Below, one piece after another: positions 1 to 11,218 of a DNA stretch of 64,000 bases. The DNA lies in the NCBI GenBank assembly GCA_020252645.1, contig JADCCN010000015.1, positions 50,043-114,042 on the forward strand, read 5' to 3'. The position numbers were made by a program, and so were the translations under genes. How positions within the stretch are numbered: position 1 is the stretch's first letter; each line of letters opens with the position of its first letter. The stretch comes from Methylobacterium sp. (GTDB lineage: Bacteria; Pseudomonadota; Alphaproteobacteria; Rhizobiales; Beijerinckiaceae). The notes below the pieces were generated by a model. The model was not told the DNA's origin. It searched no databases and saw only the letters and a list, made by a program, of their open reading frames with translations.

Positions 1-2
1 AT

Positions 3-1418
3 CTCCATTCACGCGCGCCGGTGCCGATGTTCAACGAGAAATCGCTGTGCGGCCTGGGACGCGAGGTCGCCGTCACCGGCCTCCTGCCGAAAGACGGGCT
101 GGAACAGGCGATTTCCGCGCTGAAGCGTTTCCGCGTCCTCTGCGACCTCATGCGGGTCGAGAAGCTTTATGTGCTGGCGACCGCCGCGGCCCGCCGCGCG
201 CTGAACGGCCCGGCCTTCATCGCCGAGGTGCGCGATATTCTCGGCGCGGATGTCTCCGTGCTCACCGGTGCCGAGGAAGCGCGCCTTGCCGCGCTCGGCG
301 TTCTCGCCGGTCTTGACGAGCCCGATGGCCTCGCCGGCGATCTCGGCGGCGGCAGTCTCGAATTGATCGACGTGCAGAACGGGGCTGCCGGGGAGGGGGT
401 GAGCCTTGATCTGGGTGGCCTCGCCCTGCGCGATGCCTCGGGGAAGAACCTGAAGAAGGCCGGCAGGATCGTGCAGGATGCGCTGTCCGGCGTCACGGTC
501 ATCCGGCAGGGCGAGGGGCGCGACATCATCGCCATCGGCGGAACCTGGCGCGCCATCGCGCGGCTGCACATGGCCAAGACGAATTATCCGCTGAACGTGC
601 TGCATGGCTATGTCGCGGATGCGAAATCCATGATCGAGTTCTGCCAGGATCTGCAGAAGGTCGATCTCGACGCCATGCCGGCCATCTCCGAGATCTCGAA
701 GGAGCGCCGTCCGCTGATCGCCTACGGGGCACTGGTGTTGGAGCAGTTGCTGCGCCTGAGCGGCGCGGCCCGCCTTCAGGTCTCCGCCTCCGGCGTGCGC
801 GAGGGCATGCTGCACGCGCTGTTGCCGCCGGAATTGCGGGTGCAGGACCCGCTGATTGTCGGCGCGCGGGCGCTGTCGGATCTGCATGCCCGCGACCCTG
901 CCCATGCGGATGACCTCATCGCCTGGACGGATGAATTCGCCCGCTCGGCCTTTCTGGATGAGCGGCGCGAAAGCCGCCGGATGCGTCATGCCGCCTGCCT
1001 CATCTCCGAAGTCGCATGGCGCGCAAACCCGGATTACCGGGCCGAAGAGGCGAGCCGCATGATCGCTTATGCCGCATTGGGGGCCATCTCTCATCGCGAG
1101 CGCGCCTTCCTCGCCAGCGCGCAGCATGCCCGTTACGAGGGCCTCACCGAGAACGTCGTGCCACCCTTGCGCTCGCTGCTGTCCTTGCGCGAGATCGACA
1201 ACGCCCGCGCGCTGGGTTGTCTCATCCGGGTTGCCTACAACATTTCGGCCGGTCAGCGCGGCATCCTGCCGATGACGCCGATCCGGGTGGAGAATGGCAG
1301 GATTGTCCAGCACCTGCCGGAAGTTTTCGCGAACCTGAACAACGAGCGCCTGACCGGGCGCCTGAAGCAGACCGCGAAGATGCTCAATCTCGGTTTCGAG
1401 GTCAGGACTGCAACCTGA
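3..1418 (+). CDS. ppx: Exopolyphosphatase, Ppx/GppA family (5' end outside window)
   Basis: Hydrolyses terminal phosphates of polyphosphate or (p)ppGpp-type substrates; cytosolic. The frame is open to the first base of the window and reads LHSRAPVPMFNEKS before any start codon, so the N-terminal strand of the first actin-like subdomain lies upstream. The phosphate-binding motif DLGGGSLELI is near residue 115 of the visible part, and a C-terminal HD-like helical region follows from about residue 310. An internal GTG at position 21 could be called as a start, but it would cut a conserved strand, so I treat the gene as partial. The visible length of about 471 residues is close to the 500 usual for alphaproteobacterial Ppx. 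A polyphosphate kinase 2 gene lies far downstream in the window but is not linked to it. Confidence 0.88.
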   Translation, partial: LHSRAPVPMFNEKSLCGLGREVAVTGLLPKDGLEQAISALKRFRVLCDLMRVEKLYVLATAAARRALNGPAFIAEVRDILGADVSVLTGAEEARLAALGVLAGLDEPDGLAGDLGGGSLELIDVQNGAAGEGVSLDLGGLALRDASGKNLKKAGRIVQDALSGVTVIRQGEGRDIIAIGGTWRAIARLHMAKTNYPLNVLHGYVADAKSMIEFCQDLQKVDLDAMPAISEISKERRPLIAYGALVLEQLLRLSGAARLQVSASGVREGMLHALLPPELRVQDPLIVGARALSDLHARDPAHADDLIAWTDEFARSAFLDERRESRRMRHAACLISEVAWRANPDYRAEEASRMIAYAALGAISHRERAFLASAQHARYEGLTENVVPPLRSLLSLREIDNARALGCLIRVAYNISAGQRGILPMTPIRVENGRIVQHLPEVFANLNNERLTGRLKQTAKMLNLGFEVRTAT

Positions 1419-1499
1419 GGGAGTATCTATTCTTATCGTTTTTGCTAAATTTTAACGAGATTCTGGCACGAATTTGTCAATCAACCGTTGGGGTCTTTG

Positions 1500-3245
1500 A
1501 TGAAATTCGTTCGGTCGCTGTTTTCCGCCCAAACGCTGCGCAATCAGTGGTTGTTTTGCTCCATTGGCCTGGTCGCCGTCGCCATCGTGGCCACGACCAT
1601 CATCGGCCTCTCGCGCATGAACAGCAAGATCCTGGAGGATATCGAGCACGAGACGCATTGGGCAATCCGAGTGGCCACGACGATTCTCAAGGATCGCGTG
1701 CCGATTTTCCAGGTGGAGAACAACAGCGCCGGCGAGCCCGAAATTCTGAAAGCCACCGCTTCTGCCAGCCTGCTCGACAATATGTCGATCCTGGAGCTCA
1801 CGCAGATCGTTGATGTGATTTCGAGCATCAACAAGGGCACTGCGACCCTGTTCCGCTGGGATGCGGCGAAAGACGACTACATCCGCGTTGCAACCACGGT
1901 GAAGAAGCCGGATGGCACACGCGCCACAGGCACCTTCCTCGGGCAGAATGGCGTGGTCTATCCGTTCATGCAGCGCAAGCAGGCCTATCGCGGTGTTGCG
2001 CAGATCCTCGGCGAACCCTATCAGACCGGATATCTGCCGATCATTGGCAGCAAGGGCGAGCCCATCGGCGTTCTTTTCATCGGTGTGGGCAAACTCGGTG
2101 AGCTGATGGATGCCTCCGACGCCCTGTTCAAGGAGCTGGTCGCGGCCGGGCTCGCGGTTCTCGTTTTGGGCATCGGGATCATCTTCCTGCTGTCGGGGCG
2201 GCTGCTGCGGCCGATCGCGGATGTCGCATCGGCCACCAAGGCGATGGCGGCCGGGCAGGACAACGTGACCGTTCCGCATGCCGACCGCCCCGATGAGATC
2301 GGCGTGATCGCCAGGGCGGTGAGTGCCTTCGGCGAGGCCGTGAGCGCCCAGCGCAAGCTCGAGTCCGAGCAGGCCGCCGAAGCGCGCCGCGTGGCGCAGC
2401 GCAAGACGGAGATGGATCAGCTCGTGGCGAGTTTCCGCAACGCCATCTCGGCCAATTTCCAGCGCCTGCGCAGCGGTGCCGAACAGGTGCGCGCGACCTC
2501 CGCGAATATCCGCTCGGTCGTGACGATGGCCGGCAATCGCGTGAGTTCCGGCACCGAGGCTGCGGAAACCGGCGCCGAGGCGATCGCGGAGGTGGCGACC
2601 GCCACCCACCAGTTCGCGGGCTCGATCGCCGAAATCGCCAATCGTTCGAACAATGCGGCCGGTGTCGTGCGCCAGGCCTCGGATTCCGGCCGCCGCGCCG
2701 AGACGGTCTCGGGCGAGCTTTCCTCGGTGGTCGAGCGCATCTCGGAAGCGGTGTCGGTGATCTCCTCGATCGCCTCGCAAACCAATCTGCTGGCGCTGAA
2801 TGCGACCATCGAGGCTGCTCGGGCCGGGGAGGCCGGGCGCGGCTTCGCGGTCGTGGCGAGCGAAGTGAAGGAGCTCTCGCAAGGCACCTCGAAGGCCGCG
2901 ACCGAGATCGCGGAACTCGTGAAATCCATCGAGGGCGTGACCAGTGCCGTCACGAATGCGACGCGCGAGATCGGGGAAGGCCTGAGCTCGATCAACGAGA
3001 CGACCATGGCCATCGCAGCCGCCGTGACCGAGCAGGAGCAGGTGACGCGCGGCATCGCCGATAATGCCGGCGCTGCGTCGCAGCGTTCGGACACGATCCG
3101 CTCGGGCTTTGCGGATGTGCGCCGCGCCATTGACGAGACCGCGCATGCGGCCACGGCGCTTGATGGCCTGTCGCATGAATTCGCCGCATCCTCGGATGCG
3201 CTGATCCGCGAATTCGAGACCTTCCTCGAGAAGATGGCGGCCTGA
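1500..3245 (+). CDS. Methyl-accepting chemotaxis protein with periplasmic Cache-type sensor
   Basis: Inner-membrane chemoreceptor of 581 aa that signals to CheA/CheW. Order of parts: transmembrane helix at about 16-37, a periplasmic single-Cache-like domain at about 45-200 ([12 protein letters not shown] and TGYLPI stretches typical of the Cache3 type), a second helix at about 212-234, a HAMP linker to about 285, then the cytoplasmic coiled-coil signalling domain with the conserved tip [19 protein letters not shown]. No C-terminal CheR/CheB pentapeptide is present. ATG at 1500 is chosen over an upstream TTG at 1488 because GTTGGGG sits at the proper distance. The 80-bp gap upstream is AT-rich and probably holds the promoter. 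No che genes are nearby, so this is an orphan receptor; the ligand cannot be read from sequence. Confidence 0.92.
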   Translation: MKFVRSLFSAQTLRNQWLFCSIGLVAVAIVATTIIGLSRMNSKILEDIEHETHWAIRVATTILKDRVPIFQVENNSAGEPEILKATASASLLDNMSILELTQIVDVISSINKGTATLFRWDAAKDDYIRVATTVKKPDGTRATGTFLGQNGVVYPFMQRKQAYRGVAQILGEPYQTGYLPIIGSKGEPIGVLFIGVGKLGELMDASDALFKELVAAGLAVLVLGIGIIFLLSGRLLRPIADVASATKAMAAGQDNVTVPHADRPDEIGVIARAVSAFGEAVSAQRKLESEQAAEARRVAQRKTEMDQLVASFRNAISANFQRLRSGAEQVRATSANIRSVVTMAGNRVSSGTEAAETGAEAIAEVATATHQFAGSIAEIANRSNNAAGVVRQASDSGRRAETVSGELSSVVERISEAVSVISSIASQTNLLALNATIEAARAGEAGRGFAVVASEVKELSQGTSKAATEIAELVKSIEGVTSAVTNATREIGEGLSSINETTMAIAAAVTEQEQVTRGIADNAGAASQRSDTIRSGFADVRRAIDETAHAATALDGLSHEFAASSDALIREFETFLEKMAA

Positions 3246-3251
3246 AGTGAA

Positions 3252-3348
3252 ATTCGATCTGACTGAATCAGATCGACCGCTCTCAGCTCTTGATTGACAG
3301 CATTTTCTTCCGAAGAACCGGTATCCACTTCTTCGAAAAATGCTCTAG
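3252..3348. repeat. Rhizobial-type palindromic repeat, copy A1
   Basis: Two-part palindromic element between the chemoreceptor and rnd. The first dyad is GATCTGA-CTGAA-TCAGATC at 3256-3274. The second has arms AGCATTTT (3299-3306) and AAAATGCT (3337-3344) around the core GAACCGGTATCCACTTC (3315-3331), ending in the conserved GCTCTAG. The same core recurs at about 63.8 kb and, inverted, inside serS. The terminal CTAG supplies the TAG stop codon of rnd on the minus strand. It could also act as a bidirectional terminator for the two convergent genes. Confidence 0.8.
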
Positions 3349-4532
3349 TCGCGGGCGGGATCAGGGCGCGGGACAGCGACCACCCGGCCCTTTTCCAGCC
3401 CGAGCGTGACTTCGCCACGGATGAGCTTCACGGCGAGATCGCCATAGATCTCACCCCTCCAGCCCTGCAGGATGGGGTGCGGATCATCCGGGCGGGCGGC
3501 AAGCTGCTCCACGTCTTCCGCCGAGCCGATGAGGCGCGAGGCGACCTGATGACGATCCGCCACGGCCTGCAGCAACACCTTCAGCAATTGCACCAGAGCG
3601 CCGGAGACATTCGGGCGATCCGGCTCCGGCGGGGGGAGAATCGACGGGTCGAGCATGCGGGCCCTTTCGAGCGCCTCCAGGATGTCTCCACCGGAGCGGC
3701 TGCGCTCGAAACCATTGGGCACGGCGCGCAATTCCCCGAGTTCGGCCACCGATTTCGGGTTGGCCATGGCGATTTCGACGAGCGCATCGTCCTTCAGCAC
3801 GCGCCCGCGGGGAACATCCCGTGTCATCGCCTCGCGCTCGCGCCAGGCCGCGAGTTCCATCAGGGCAAGCTTCTCGGCGGGCTTGCGCAGGCGCGCCTTG
3901 ATGCGCAGCCAGGCTTCCTGCGGCGGTGTTTCATAGTTGCGGGGATTGGCCAGGGCAGCCATCTCGCCCGCGACCCAATCCTCGCGCCGGTTGCGCGCGA
4001 TGCGGGCCGAGAGCTTCTCGTGGACCACGCGCAGATGCGTGACGTCAGCGGCGGCATAGACCAGCTGGGCGGCGGAAAGCGGCCGGCGCGACCAATCCGT
4101 GAAGCGCGAGGATTTGTCGATCTTCGCATTCGCCAGCCCGCTCGCGAGGCTTTCGTAGCCGATCTGCTCGCCATAGCCGCAGACCATGGCGGAGATCTGC
4201 GTATCGACCAGCGGGGAGGGGATGATGCCGCCCTTCTGCCAGATGATTTCCAGATCCTGCCGGGCGGCATGGAACACCTTGACGACGGCCGGGTTTGTCA
4301 TCAGGGCGAAGAACGGGGCGAGATCAAGCACCGGGACCTGCGTATCCACGAGAACGATCTCGCTTTCGCCGGCCATCTGGATCAGGCAGAGCCTGGGGTA
4401 GAAGGTCGTCTCCCGCATGAACTCGGTATCGACCGTGACAAAGCTTTCCGTCGCGAGCCTTTCGCAGGTTTCACGGAGGGCCGCTGTCGTGGTGATGAGC
4501 GGGGGCAGGTGGGAAGCGTCGACCGGAGACAT
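3345..4532 (-). CDS. rnd: Ribonuclease D
   Basis: 3'-5' exoribonuclease that trims tRNA and other structured RNA precursors in the cytosol. 395 aa. DEDDy catalytic residues are visible: D35 and E37 in VTVDTEF, D93 in HAARQDLEII, and Y159 and D163 in YAAADVTHL. An HRDC domain follows at about 210-290. The ATG at 4532 (MSPVDASHLPP) starts just before the first conserved strand; longer starts add an unconserved leader. It is divergent from aspS across a 217-bp gap. The stop codon lies inside the terminal CTAG of a palindromic repeat, so the last few residues may have been set by that insertion. Confidence 0.93.
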   Translation of the reverse strand: MSPVDASHLPPLITTTAALRETCERLATESFVTVDTEFMRETTFYPRLCLIQMAGESEIVLVDTQVPVLDLAPFFALMTNPAVVKVFHAARQDLEIIWQKGGIIPSPLVDTQISAMVCGYGEQIGYESLASGLANAKIDKSSRFTDWSRRPLSAAQLVYAAADVTHLRVVHEKLSARIARNRREDWVAGEMAALANPRNYETPPQEAWLRIKARLRKPAEKLALMELAAWREREAMTRDVPRGRVLKDDALVEIAMANPKSVAELGELRAVPNGFERSRSGGDILEALERARMLDPSILPPPEPDRPNVSGALVQLLKVLLQAVADRHQVASRLIGSAEDVEQLAARPDDPHPILQGWRGEIYGDLAVKLIRGEVTLGLEKGRVVAVPRPDPARD

Positions 4533-4643
4533 GAAATCGGGCCATAACGCAAAAAATCCGGCCTGTCGCCTCTCTTTTCCGGGATATCCGGGTTGCGCGC
4601 GGAGCGGACGGGCGGCATTGAAGCCGTGGGACCGCTGCAAGCC

Positions 4644-4672
4644 TTGACATTGGGGCCTGTCGCCGCTTCTGT
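4644..4672 (+). promoter_or_regulatory. Possible sigma-70 promoter of aspS
   Basis: TTGACA at 4644-4649, a 17-nt spacer, then TTCTGT at 4667-4672, about 78 nt upstream of the aspS start. The -35 box is perfect and the -10 box is weak, which is usual for alphaproteobacterial housekeeping promoters. Confidence 0.35.
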
Positions 4673-4749
4673 CCACCCCGGTTTTTAATGGAGGGAGGGA
4701 TCCGCTTTCCGGATTCTCGGTGCCTCCGTCGTACCAACGAGCCTTTCCA

Positions 4750-6657
<1,908 letters not shown>

Positions 6658-6671
6658 GCCATGCCGATGCG

Positions 6672-6759
6672 GCGTCATTGCGAGGAAGCGCGAAGCGCTG
6701 ACGCGGCAATCCAGGAAAAGGTCTGGATTGCTTCGTCGCCTCGCTCCTCGCAATGACGG
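6672..6759. repeat. Intergenic inverted repeat (CGTCATTGCGAGGA family)
   Basis: A 14-bp perfect inverted repeat, CGTCATTGCGAGGA at 6673-6686 and TCCTCGCAATGACG at 6745-6758, with internal partly complementary CAATCCAG / CTGGATTG. Elements with these ends are common between genes in alphaproteobacteria. It fills most of the aspS-ABC exporter gap, and its right end merges into the Shine-Dalgarno GGAGGAG of the next gene. Confidence 0.8.
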
Positions 6760-6771
6760 AGGAGCATTCCC

Positions 6772-8526
6772 GTGGACGCTGAGGAAAAGCGCCTGCGCGC
6801 CCACGATCTCAGGCGGCTCATCACCGAAACGGGCAGCCGTTTCGTGGGCCTCTATGCGCTCGCGTTTCTGATGCTCGGCGTGGTCTCGGCGACCACGGCC
6901 GCGACCGCCTGGCTGATGAAGGACGTCATCAACGAGATCTTCATTGCAAAGAGCCAGCAGGCCCTGTTTTTCGTCGCGGGCGCGGTGCTGGTGATTTATG
7001 TCGCGCGCGGTGCGGCATCTTACGGGCAGGGCGTCATCCTTGCGCGCATCGGCAACGCCATTGTCGCCGATGGGCAGAAGCGGCTGGTTTCCTCGCTGCT
7101 CGCGCAGGAGGTGAGGGGCATTCAATCCCGCACCTCTTCCGAAGTGATCCAGAAGCAGGTGCTCTCGGCCGATGCCGCAAGGCAGATCCTGCAATTGCTG
7201 GTGACGGTGGTGGGCCGTGACATTCTTACGCTTGTCGGGCTGGTTGTCGTGATGATCGTGCAGGACCCGCTGGTTTCCGGCGCGGTTCTGCTCACCCTGC
7301 CGATTGCGGCAATGTTCATCGCCGGCCTCGGCATCCGCATCAACAAGGTGCAGAAGCTGCAGGTGACGATCGGCGTGACCCTCGCCGACCAGCTCCGCCA
7401 GATCATCCAGGGCTTTCGTGTGGTGAAGGCCTTCGGGGCGGAGGAGCGGCTCGGCGCGCGCCTCACGGGCGTGATCGAGGAGCAGCGGCAGAACGCGGAT
7501 CGCGCCGCGGTGCTGATGTCGCGCACGCAGCCCATCGTCGAGACGCTGGCCGGAATCGCCGTGGCGATGGTCATCCTCTATGGCGGCTGGCGGGTGATTG
7601 CCCATGGCGCGACGCCGGGTGCCTTCTTCTCGTTCATCACGGCCCTGCTGCTGGCCTATGACCCCGCCCGACGCCTCGCCAGCGCGCGCCTGCAACTCGA
7701 GCAGCACCGCGTGGGCTTGCGGCTCTTCTTCGAGATGATCGACGAGAAGCCCGAGGCGCCCAGGGGCACGCTCGCGCCCTACAAGCCCGGCACGGGAGAA
7801 ATCCGCTTCCAGGATGTCTCTTTCCATTACACCGAGGGCTCGCCCGTTCTCAGCGATGTCACGCTCACCTTCGAAGCGGGCAAGACCACCGCGCTTGTCG
7901 GCGGGTCGGGCTCGGGGAAATCGACCGCGCTCAGCCTCATCCTGCGGTTCTGGGACCCGGTGACGGGACGCATCCTCGTGGACGGGCAGGAGACGCTGGC
8001 GCTCGATCCCGCTTCTTTGCGCGAGGCGATCGCCTATGTCGGGCAGGATACCTTCCTGTTCGACGGCTCCGTGCGCGAGAACATCGCGCTCGGGCTGCCC
8101 GAAGCGACGGACGCGCAGATCATCGCCGCAGCGCAGGCCGCACAGGCCGATGCCTTCATCCGCGCGCTTCCCCTGGGCTACGACACGCCCGTGGGCGAAC
8201 TCGCGGGGCGTCTTTCGGGCGGGCAGAAGCAGCGCATCGCCATCGCCCGCGCCTTCCTGCGCAATGCGCCGATCTTGCTGCTGGATGAGCCCACCGCCGC
8301 TCTGGATGCGCAAAGCGAGGAAGCGATCCGCTCGACCCTCTTCGATCTCGCCAGCGGTCGCACGACGATCCTCGTCGCGCATCGGCTGGCAAGCGTTGTC
8401 GGGGCCGATCGCATCGTGGTGATGGAACGGGGCGAGATCATCGAGGCGGGCGACCACATGTCGCTTCTCGCGAAGGAAGGGGCCTATGCCGGCCTCTTCC
8501 GCTTGCAGATGGGGGCTGCGCGGTGA
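6772..8526 (+). CDS. ABC exporter, fused permease and ATPase (MsbA-like)
   Basis: Half-transporter of 584 aa that works as a homodimer in the inner membrane, exporting lipid or glycolipid. Six-helix ABC membrane domain at about 20-310, then a nucleotide-binding domain with Walker A GGSGSGKST, signature LSGGQKQR, Walker B ILLLDEPTAALD and the H-loop VAHR. It starts with GTG at 6772 behind GGAGGAG. Its stop overlaps the start of the family 2 glycosyltransferase by 4 nt, so the two are translated together. That link suggests a glycolipid or polysaccharide precursor as substrate, but lipid A flipping (MsbA) cannot be excluded; no lpx gene is nearby. Confidence 0.88.
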   Translation: MDAEEKRLRAHDLRRLITETGSRFVGLYALAFLMLGVVSATTAATAWLMKDVINEIFIAKSQQALFFVAGAVLVIYVARGAASYGQGVILARIGNAIVADGQKRLVSSLLAQEVRGIQSRTSSEVIQKQVLSADAARQILQLLVTVVGRDILTLVGLVVVMIVQDPLVSGAVLLTLPIAAMFIAGLGIRINKVQKLQVTIGVTLADQLRQIIQGFRVVKAFGAEERLGARLTGVIEEQRQNADRAAVLMSRTQPIVETLAGIAVAMVILYGGWRVIAHGATPGAFFSFITALLLAYDPARRLASARLQLEQHRVGLRLFFEMIDEKPEAPRGTLAPYKPGTGEIRFQDVSFHYTEGSPVLSDVTLTFEAGKTTALVGGSGSGKSTALSLILRFWDPVTGRILVDGQETLALDPASLREAIAYVGQDTFLFDGSVRENIALGLPEATDAQIIAAAQAAQADAFIRALPLGYDTPVGELAGRLSGGQKQRIAIARAFLRNAPILLLDEPTAALDAQSEEAIRSTLFDLASGRTTILVAHRLASVVGADRIVVMERGEIIEAGDHMSLLAKEGAYAGLFRLQMGAAR

Positions 8527-9461
8527 GCCGGATTTCCATCGGGATGCCCTGCTACGGTCGGCCGAAGGACCTTCGCAACGCGCTGGAGCATTTTGAAAAC
8601 CAGACCTTCCGTGATTTCCGCATCATCCTGCATGAGAACCCTTCCGATTCCACGATGATCGCGGAACTGGTGGCCGAGTTCTCCGCCCGGGGGCTGGCGA
8701 TCGAGTATCGCCGGCACCCGGAGCAGATTGGTGTGGTCCGCAATTTCCTCTCGGTCCTGCATGCCGCCAGAACCGAATACTTCATGTGGGCGGCGGATGA
8801 TGACCTGCGCCACCCCGAGGCTGTTGAAATCCTCTACGGCATGCTCGAACGCGATCCCGGCCTGTCGCTGGCGGCCTCGTCGGTCGAGTTGTTGAACCTC
8901 TCGAACCAGACGATCGACTGGCACCTCGGCTTCTCGCGCTTCTCGACCCAGGGTTCGACAAAAGAGGCGACCCTGCAGTTTCTTGCCGAGCCGGAACTTG
9001 GCGGCAAGGCCAACCTGATCTACGGTCTCTTCCGGCGTCAAGACCTGCTGCATGCGCTTGACGTCGTGGGCGGGACCTTTCCCGATTGCCAGGGGCAGGA
9101 TCTTGTGGTGCTCGCGGCTTTCCTCTCGCGGTTCCGCATCGCGGCGACAGACCGCGTCCTGTTCAGGAAGAAAACTGGATCGCACCGCACACGCCCTCTC
9201 GCGAAGCGCTACCCGCAGGATTTCGGCTTCAATTTCGGGCAGTATCGCAGCTTCTCTCGCGGGCTCCGGCAGGCGACGCTCGAAACCGGCATGGCGGACG
9301 ACGTGGAGCGCGTCATCCGCCGCCGGCTTCTGCACCAGATGACGCTCGGCAGCCTGCGCCGCGCCATCTTGCGCGCGCTGGGGAAGGAGGGCGCGACGCC
9401 CGTGCCGCCATCGGCCGAGCTCGCCTGGTCCTTCGTCGATCAGCCTCTGGTGAACAGATAG
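8523..9461 (+). CDS. Glycosyltransferase family 2
   Basis: GT-A fold sugar transferase, 312 aa, cytosolic face of the membrane. The start ISIGMPCYGRP is the nucleotide-sugar binding strand and AADDDLRHPE carries the metal-binding acidic motif (about residues 90-99). No transmembrane segment is obvious. GTG at 8523 overlaps the ABC exporter stop (translational coupling). Its last 22 bases overlap the 3' end of the convergent FkbM methyltransferase gene. The sugar and acceptor cannot be read from the sequence. Confidence 0.87.
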   Translation: MSRISIGMPCYGRPKDLRNALEHFENQTFRDFRIILHENPSDSTMIAELVAEFSARGLAIEYRRHPEQIGVVRNFLSVLHAARTEYFMWAADDDLRHPEAVEILYGMLERDPGLSLAASSVELLNLSNQTIDWHLGFSRFSTQGSTKEATLQFLAEPELGGKANLIYGLFRRQDLLHALDVVGGTFPDCQGQDLVVLAAFLSRFRIAATDRVLFRKKTGSHRTRPLAKRYPQDFGFNFGQYRSFSRGLRQATLETGMADDVERVIRRRLLHQMTLGSLRRAILRALGKEGATPVPPSAELAWSFVDQPLVNR

Positions 9462-10201
9462 CTCGTCTTCGCCTCGAACCAGGCGAGGCCGAAGCGGTTC
9501 AAAGTCTCGATCACGGGGGCGCGGGAGAGGCTCGCATGGTGCACGCGATGCACCCTGAAGCCGGAGAACACATCAAAAACGCGCTTCGTCATCGGAAAGG
9601 TCTTGTGGAAGCGCGGGTGATTTCCGGCCGCGAAACGCGGATGGAACGAGACGAGCGCCGCCACATCCTTCCGCGCGAGCAACGGCGCCAGCACCGGCAC
9701 GATGGCGTATTCCGCGCCTTCCGTGTCGATCTTGATGAAAACCGGCCCTTCCTTCGGCAGAAGCGCCGCGACATCCGCCGGCGTGATGGTCTCGACCGAC
9801 CAGCTCACAGCAGAACCCCTGTGGTGCACGCTCGACATGGAATCGCCCTGCGCGGTTTTCGCGCCCAGCGAGACAATGCCCTTCTCGGGCCAGACCGCGC
9901 GTTCCATCACCGTGATTTTCGAGGCAAGCGCGGGGTTGAGCGCGATATTCGCGCGCAGCTCCTTCGCCGCCACGGGATCGGGTTCGAAGGAGATGACCTG
10001 CCTGGCCTGCGAAGCCGAAAAAAGCGTCACCGGCCCGATCCAGGCACCGAAATCGAGCAATGTCGTCTCGGGCGTGAGCTGCGATTGGATCGCCGCGAAG
10101 GTGCCCGGCTCCCAATGGCCGGAGGAGAGACGCCCCCAGAACGCGGTCTGCGGCCCGTCAACCACCGAGAATGAGGCGTTGCGAATGCGGATATCCGGCA
10201 C
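9440..10201 (-). CDS. FkbM family SAM-dependent methyltransferase
   Basis: Likely O-methylates a sugar in a surface glycan; cytosolic, 253 aa. The SAM-binding region LLDFGAWIGPVTLF is followed by SFEPDP (acidic end of the second strand), and the FkbM-typical IKIDTEGAEYAIV comes later. I chose GTG at 10201 because AAGGGGG lies 7 nt upstream; a TTG at 10231 would add 10 residues. It is convergent with the preceding glycosyltransferase gene (22-nt overlap) and probably co-transcribed with the GT61-like gene upstream. Confidence 0.82.
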   Translation of the reverse strand: MPDIRIRNASFSVVDGPQTAFWGRLSSGHWEPGTFAAIQSQLTPETTLLDFGAWIGPVTLFSASQARQVISFEPDPVAAKELRANIALNPALASKITVMERAVWPEKGIVSLGAKTAQGDSMSSVHHRGSAVSWSVETITPADVAALLPKEGPVFIKIDTEGAEYAIVPVLAPLLARKDVAALVSFHPRFAAGNHPRFHKTFPMTKRVFDVFSGFRVHRVHHASLSRAPVIETLNRFGLAWFEAKTSYLFTRG

Positions 10202-10252
10202 GGGGGCCCCCTTGAAACCTCCGGGCTTCAAAGCAGAAATCCGCTGCCCCCG

Positions 10253-11170
10253 CTACCCCTCTCGGAGGTCGAGGAGCAGCGTTCTGCGCTCCGGCGATGG
10301 AACCAGCGTGGCGATCGCCGCTTCGCCGGTGGCGCGCGGCGCAATCAGCATGGAAGCCTCTGCCACCGCCTTCACCAGACGGTGGAACGGCATCAGCGCG
10401 GGATCGAGCATGATAACCTCTTCGAAGCGGATACCCGGGTTGGCGCGCTCGAAGGCCGCCTCGGCTGCAGGAAAGCGTTGCGCGCTGTGTTCGAGCACCA
10501 GAACCGGCGGGCCACCCGCCGCGAATGGCCCGTATAGGGCCGCCGCCTTCGCCTGCATCGGGCCGAGCGCTTCCGGTGAATCGAGCGGGATCACGATGTC
10601 ATCGAGCTGCTGCACGCGGATGGCCGTCGCCGGCCGGAAGAGTTCCACCGGGCGCGGCCGGAACAACCCGTCGGAAATCGCATCCTGAAAGGGTCGCGTG
10701 CGCCCCATGCGCAGGCTCGTCATCAGCAAGGTCGCCTGCGGCAGCCCGAAGCGGTCAAGCGAAAAGAAGCGCGGCAGAAGGGTATCGCAGAAGCGTGCAA
10801 GGCTCGCCTCACCACCGGCATAGAGCACCAGAGCCGGCTCGCGGGGGATGAAGCGGCCGCCGGGCAGCAGGGGCGACAGATCGGCCCGCCCGCGCGGCTC
10901 CCCGGCCTGTCGTGCATCAGCCGCCGCATGGCGTTTCAGATCCGCGAAGACCCGCCCCCCGCCATTCTCAATGACGAGATCGCCGGTATGGCGCCGGTGA
11001 CTCCAGCCTTGCGGGAGGTTGTCGTGAAGCTCGGTCATCCCCACCTCGGCGGCATCCGCCTTCGGCCAGAAGCGCAGCATGGGGGCGGTGAGGAGGCTGC
11101 GCCATTCGCGCATCGGGCGGCTGGAATAGAGCCGGAGAACGGCGGGGATCAGCGCTTGACGAGAGGACAC
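10253..11170 (-). CDS. Putative GT61-like glycosyltransferase (divergent)
   Basis: 305 aa, GTG start at 11170. No motif is strong enough for a firm family call. The middle segment (LPRFFSLDRFGLPQATLLM, then FQDAISDGLF and a DDIVIPLDSP strand) has the spacing of the GT61/DUF563 polysaccharide transferase core. The C-terminal part has the expected order of a VLVLEH strand, an EEVIMLDP strand, and a helix leading to a LIAPRATGEAA segment. The HxGA motif of canonical GT61 enzymes is not preserved, so activity is uncertain. It could instead be a non-catalytic relative. Context of glycan genes on both sides supports a role in polysaccharide assembly. Confidence 0.5.
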   Translation of the reverse strand: MSSRQALIPAVLRLYSSRPMREWRSLLTAPMLRFWPKADAAEVGMTELHDNLPQGWSHRRHTGDLVIENGGGRVFADLKRHAAADARQAGEPRGRADLSPLLPGGRFIPREPALVLYAGGEASLARFCDTLLPRFFSLDRFGLPQATLLMTSLRMGRTRPFQDAISDGLFRPRPVELFRPATAIRVQQLDDIVIPLDSPEALGPMQAKAAALYGPFAAGGPPVLVLEHSAQRFPAAEAAFERANPGIRFEEVIMLDPALMPFHRLVKAVAEASMLIAPRATGEAAIATLVPSPERRTLLLDLREG

Positions 11171-11218
11171 GGCTCACCCATGACGGTCGCGAGACCCCGC
11201 TCAATAGGAGAAGCGCCC

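Noticed and set aside
9..1313. Minus-strand open frame opposite ppx
   Set aside because: Low-complexity Arg/Gly/His translation; ppx is well supported.
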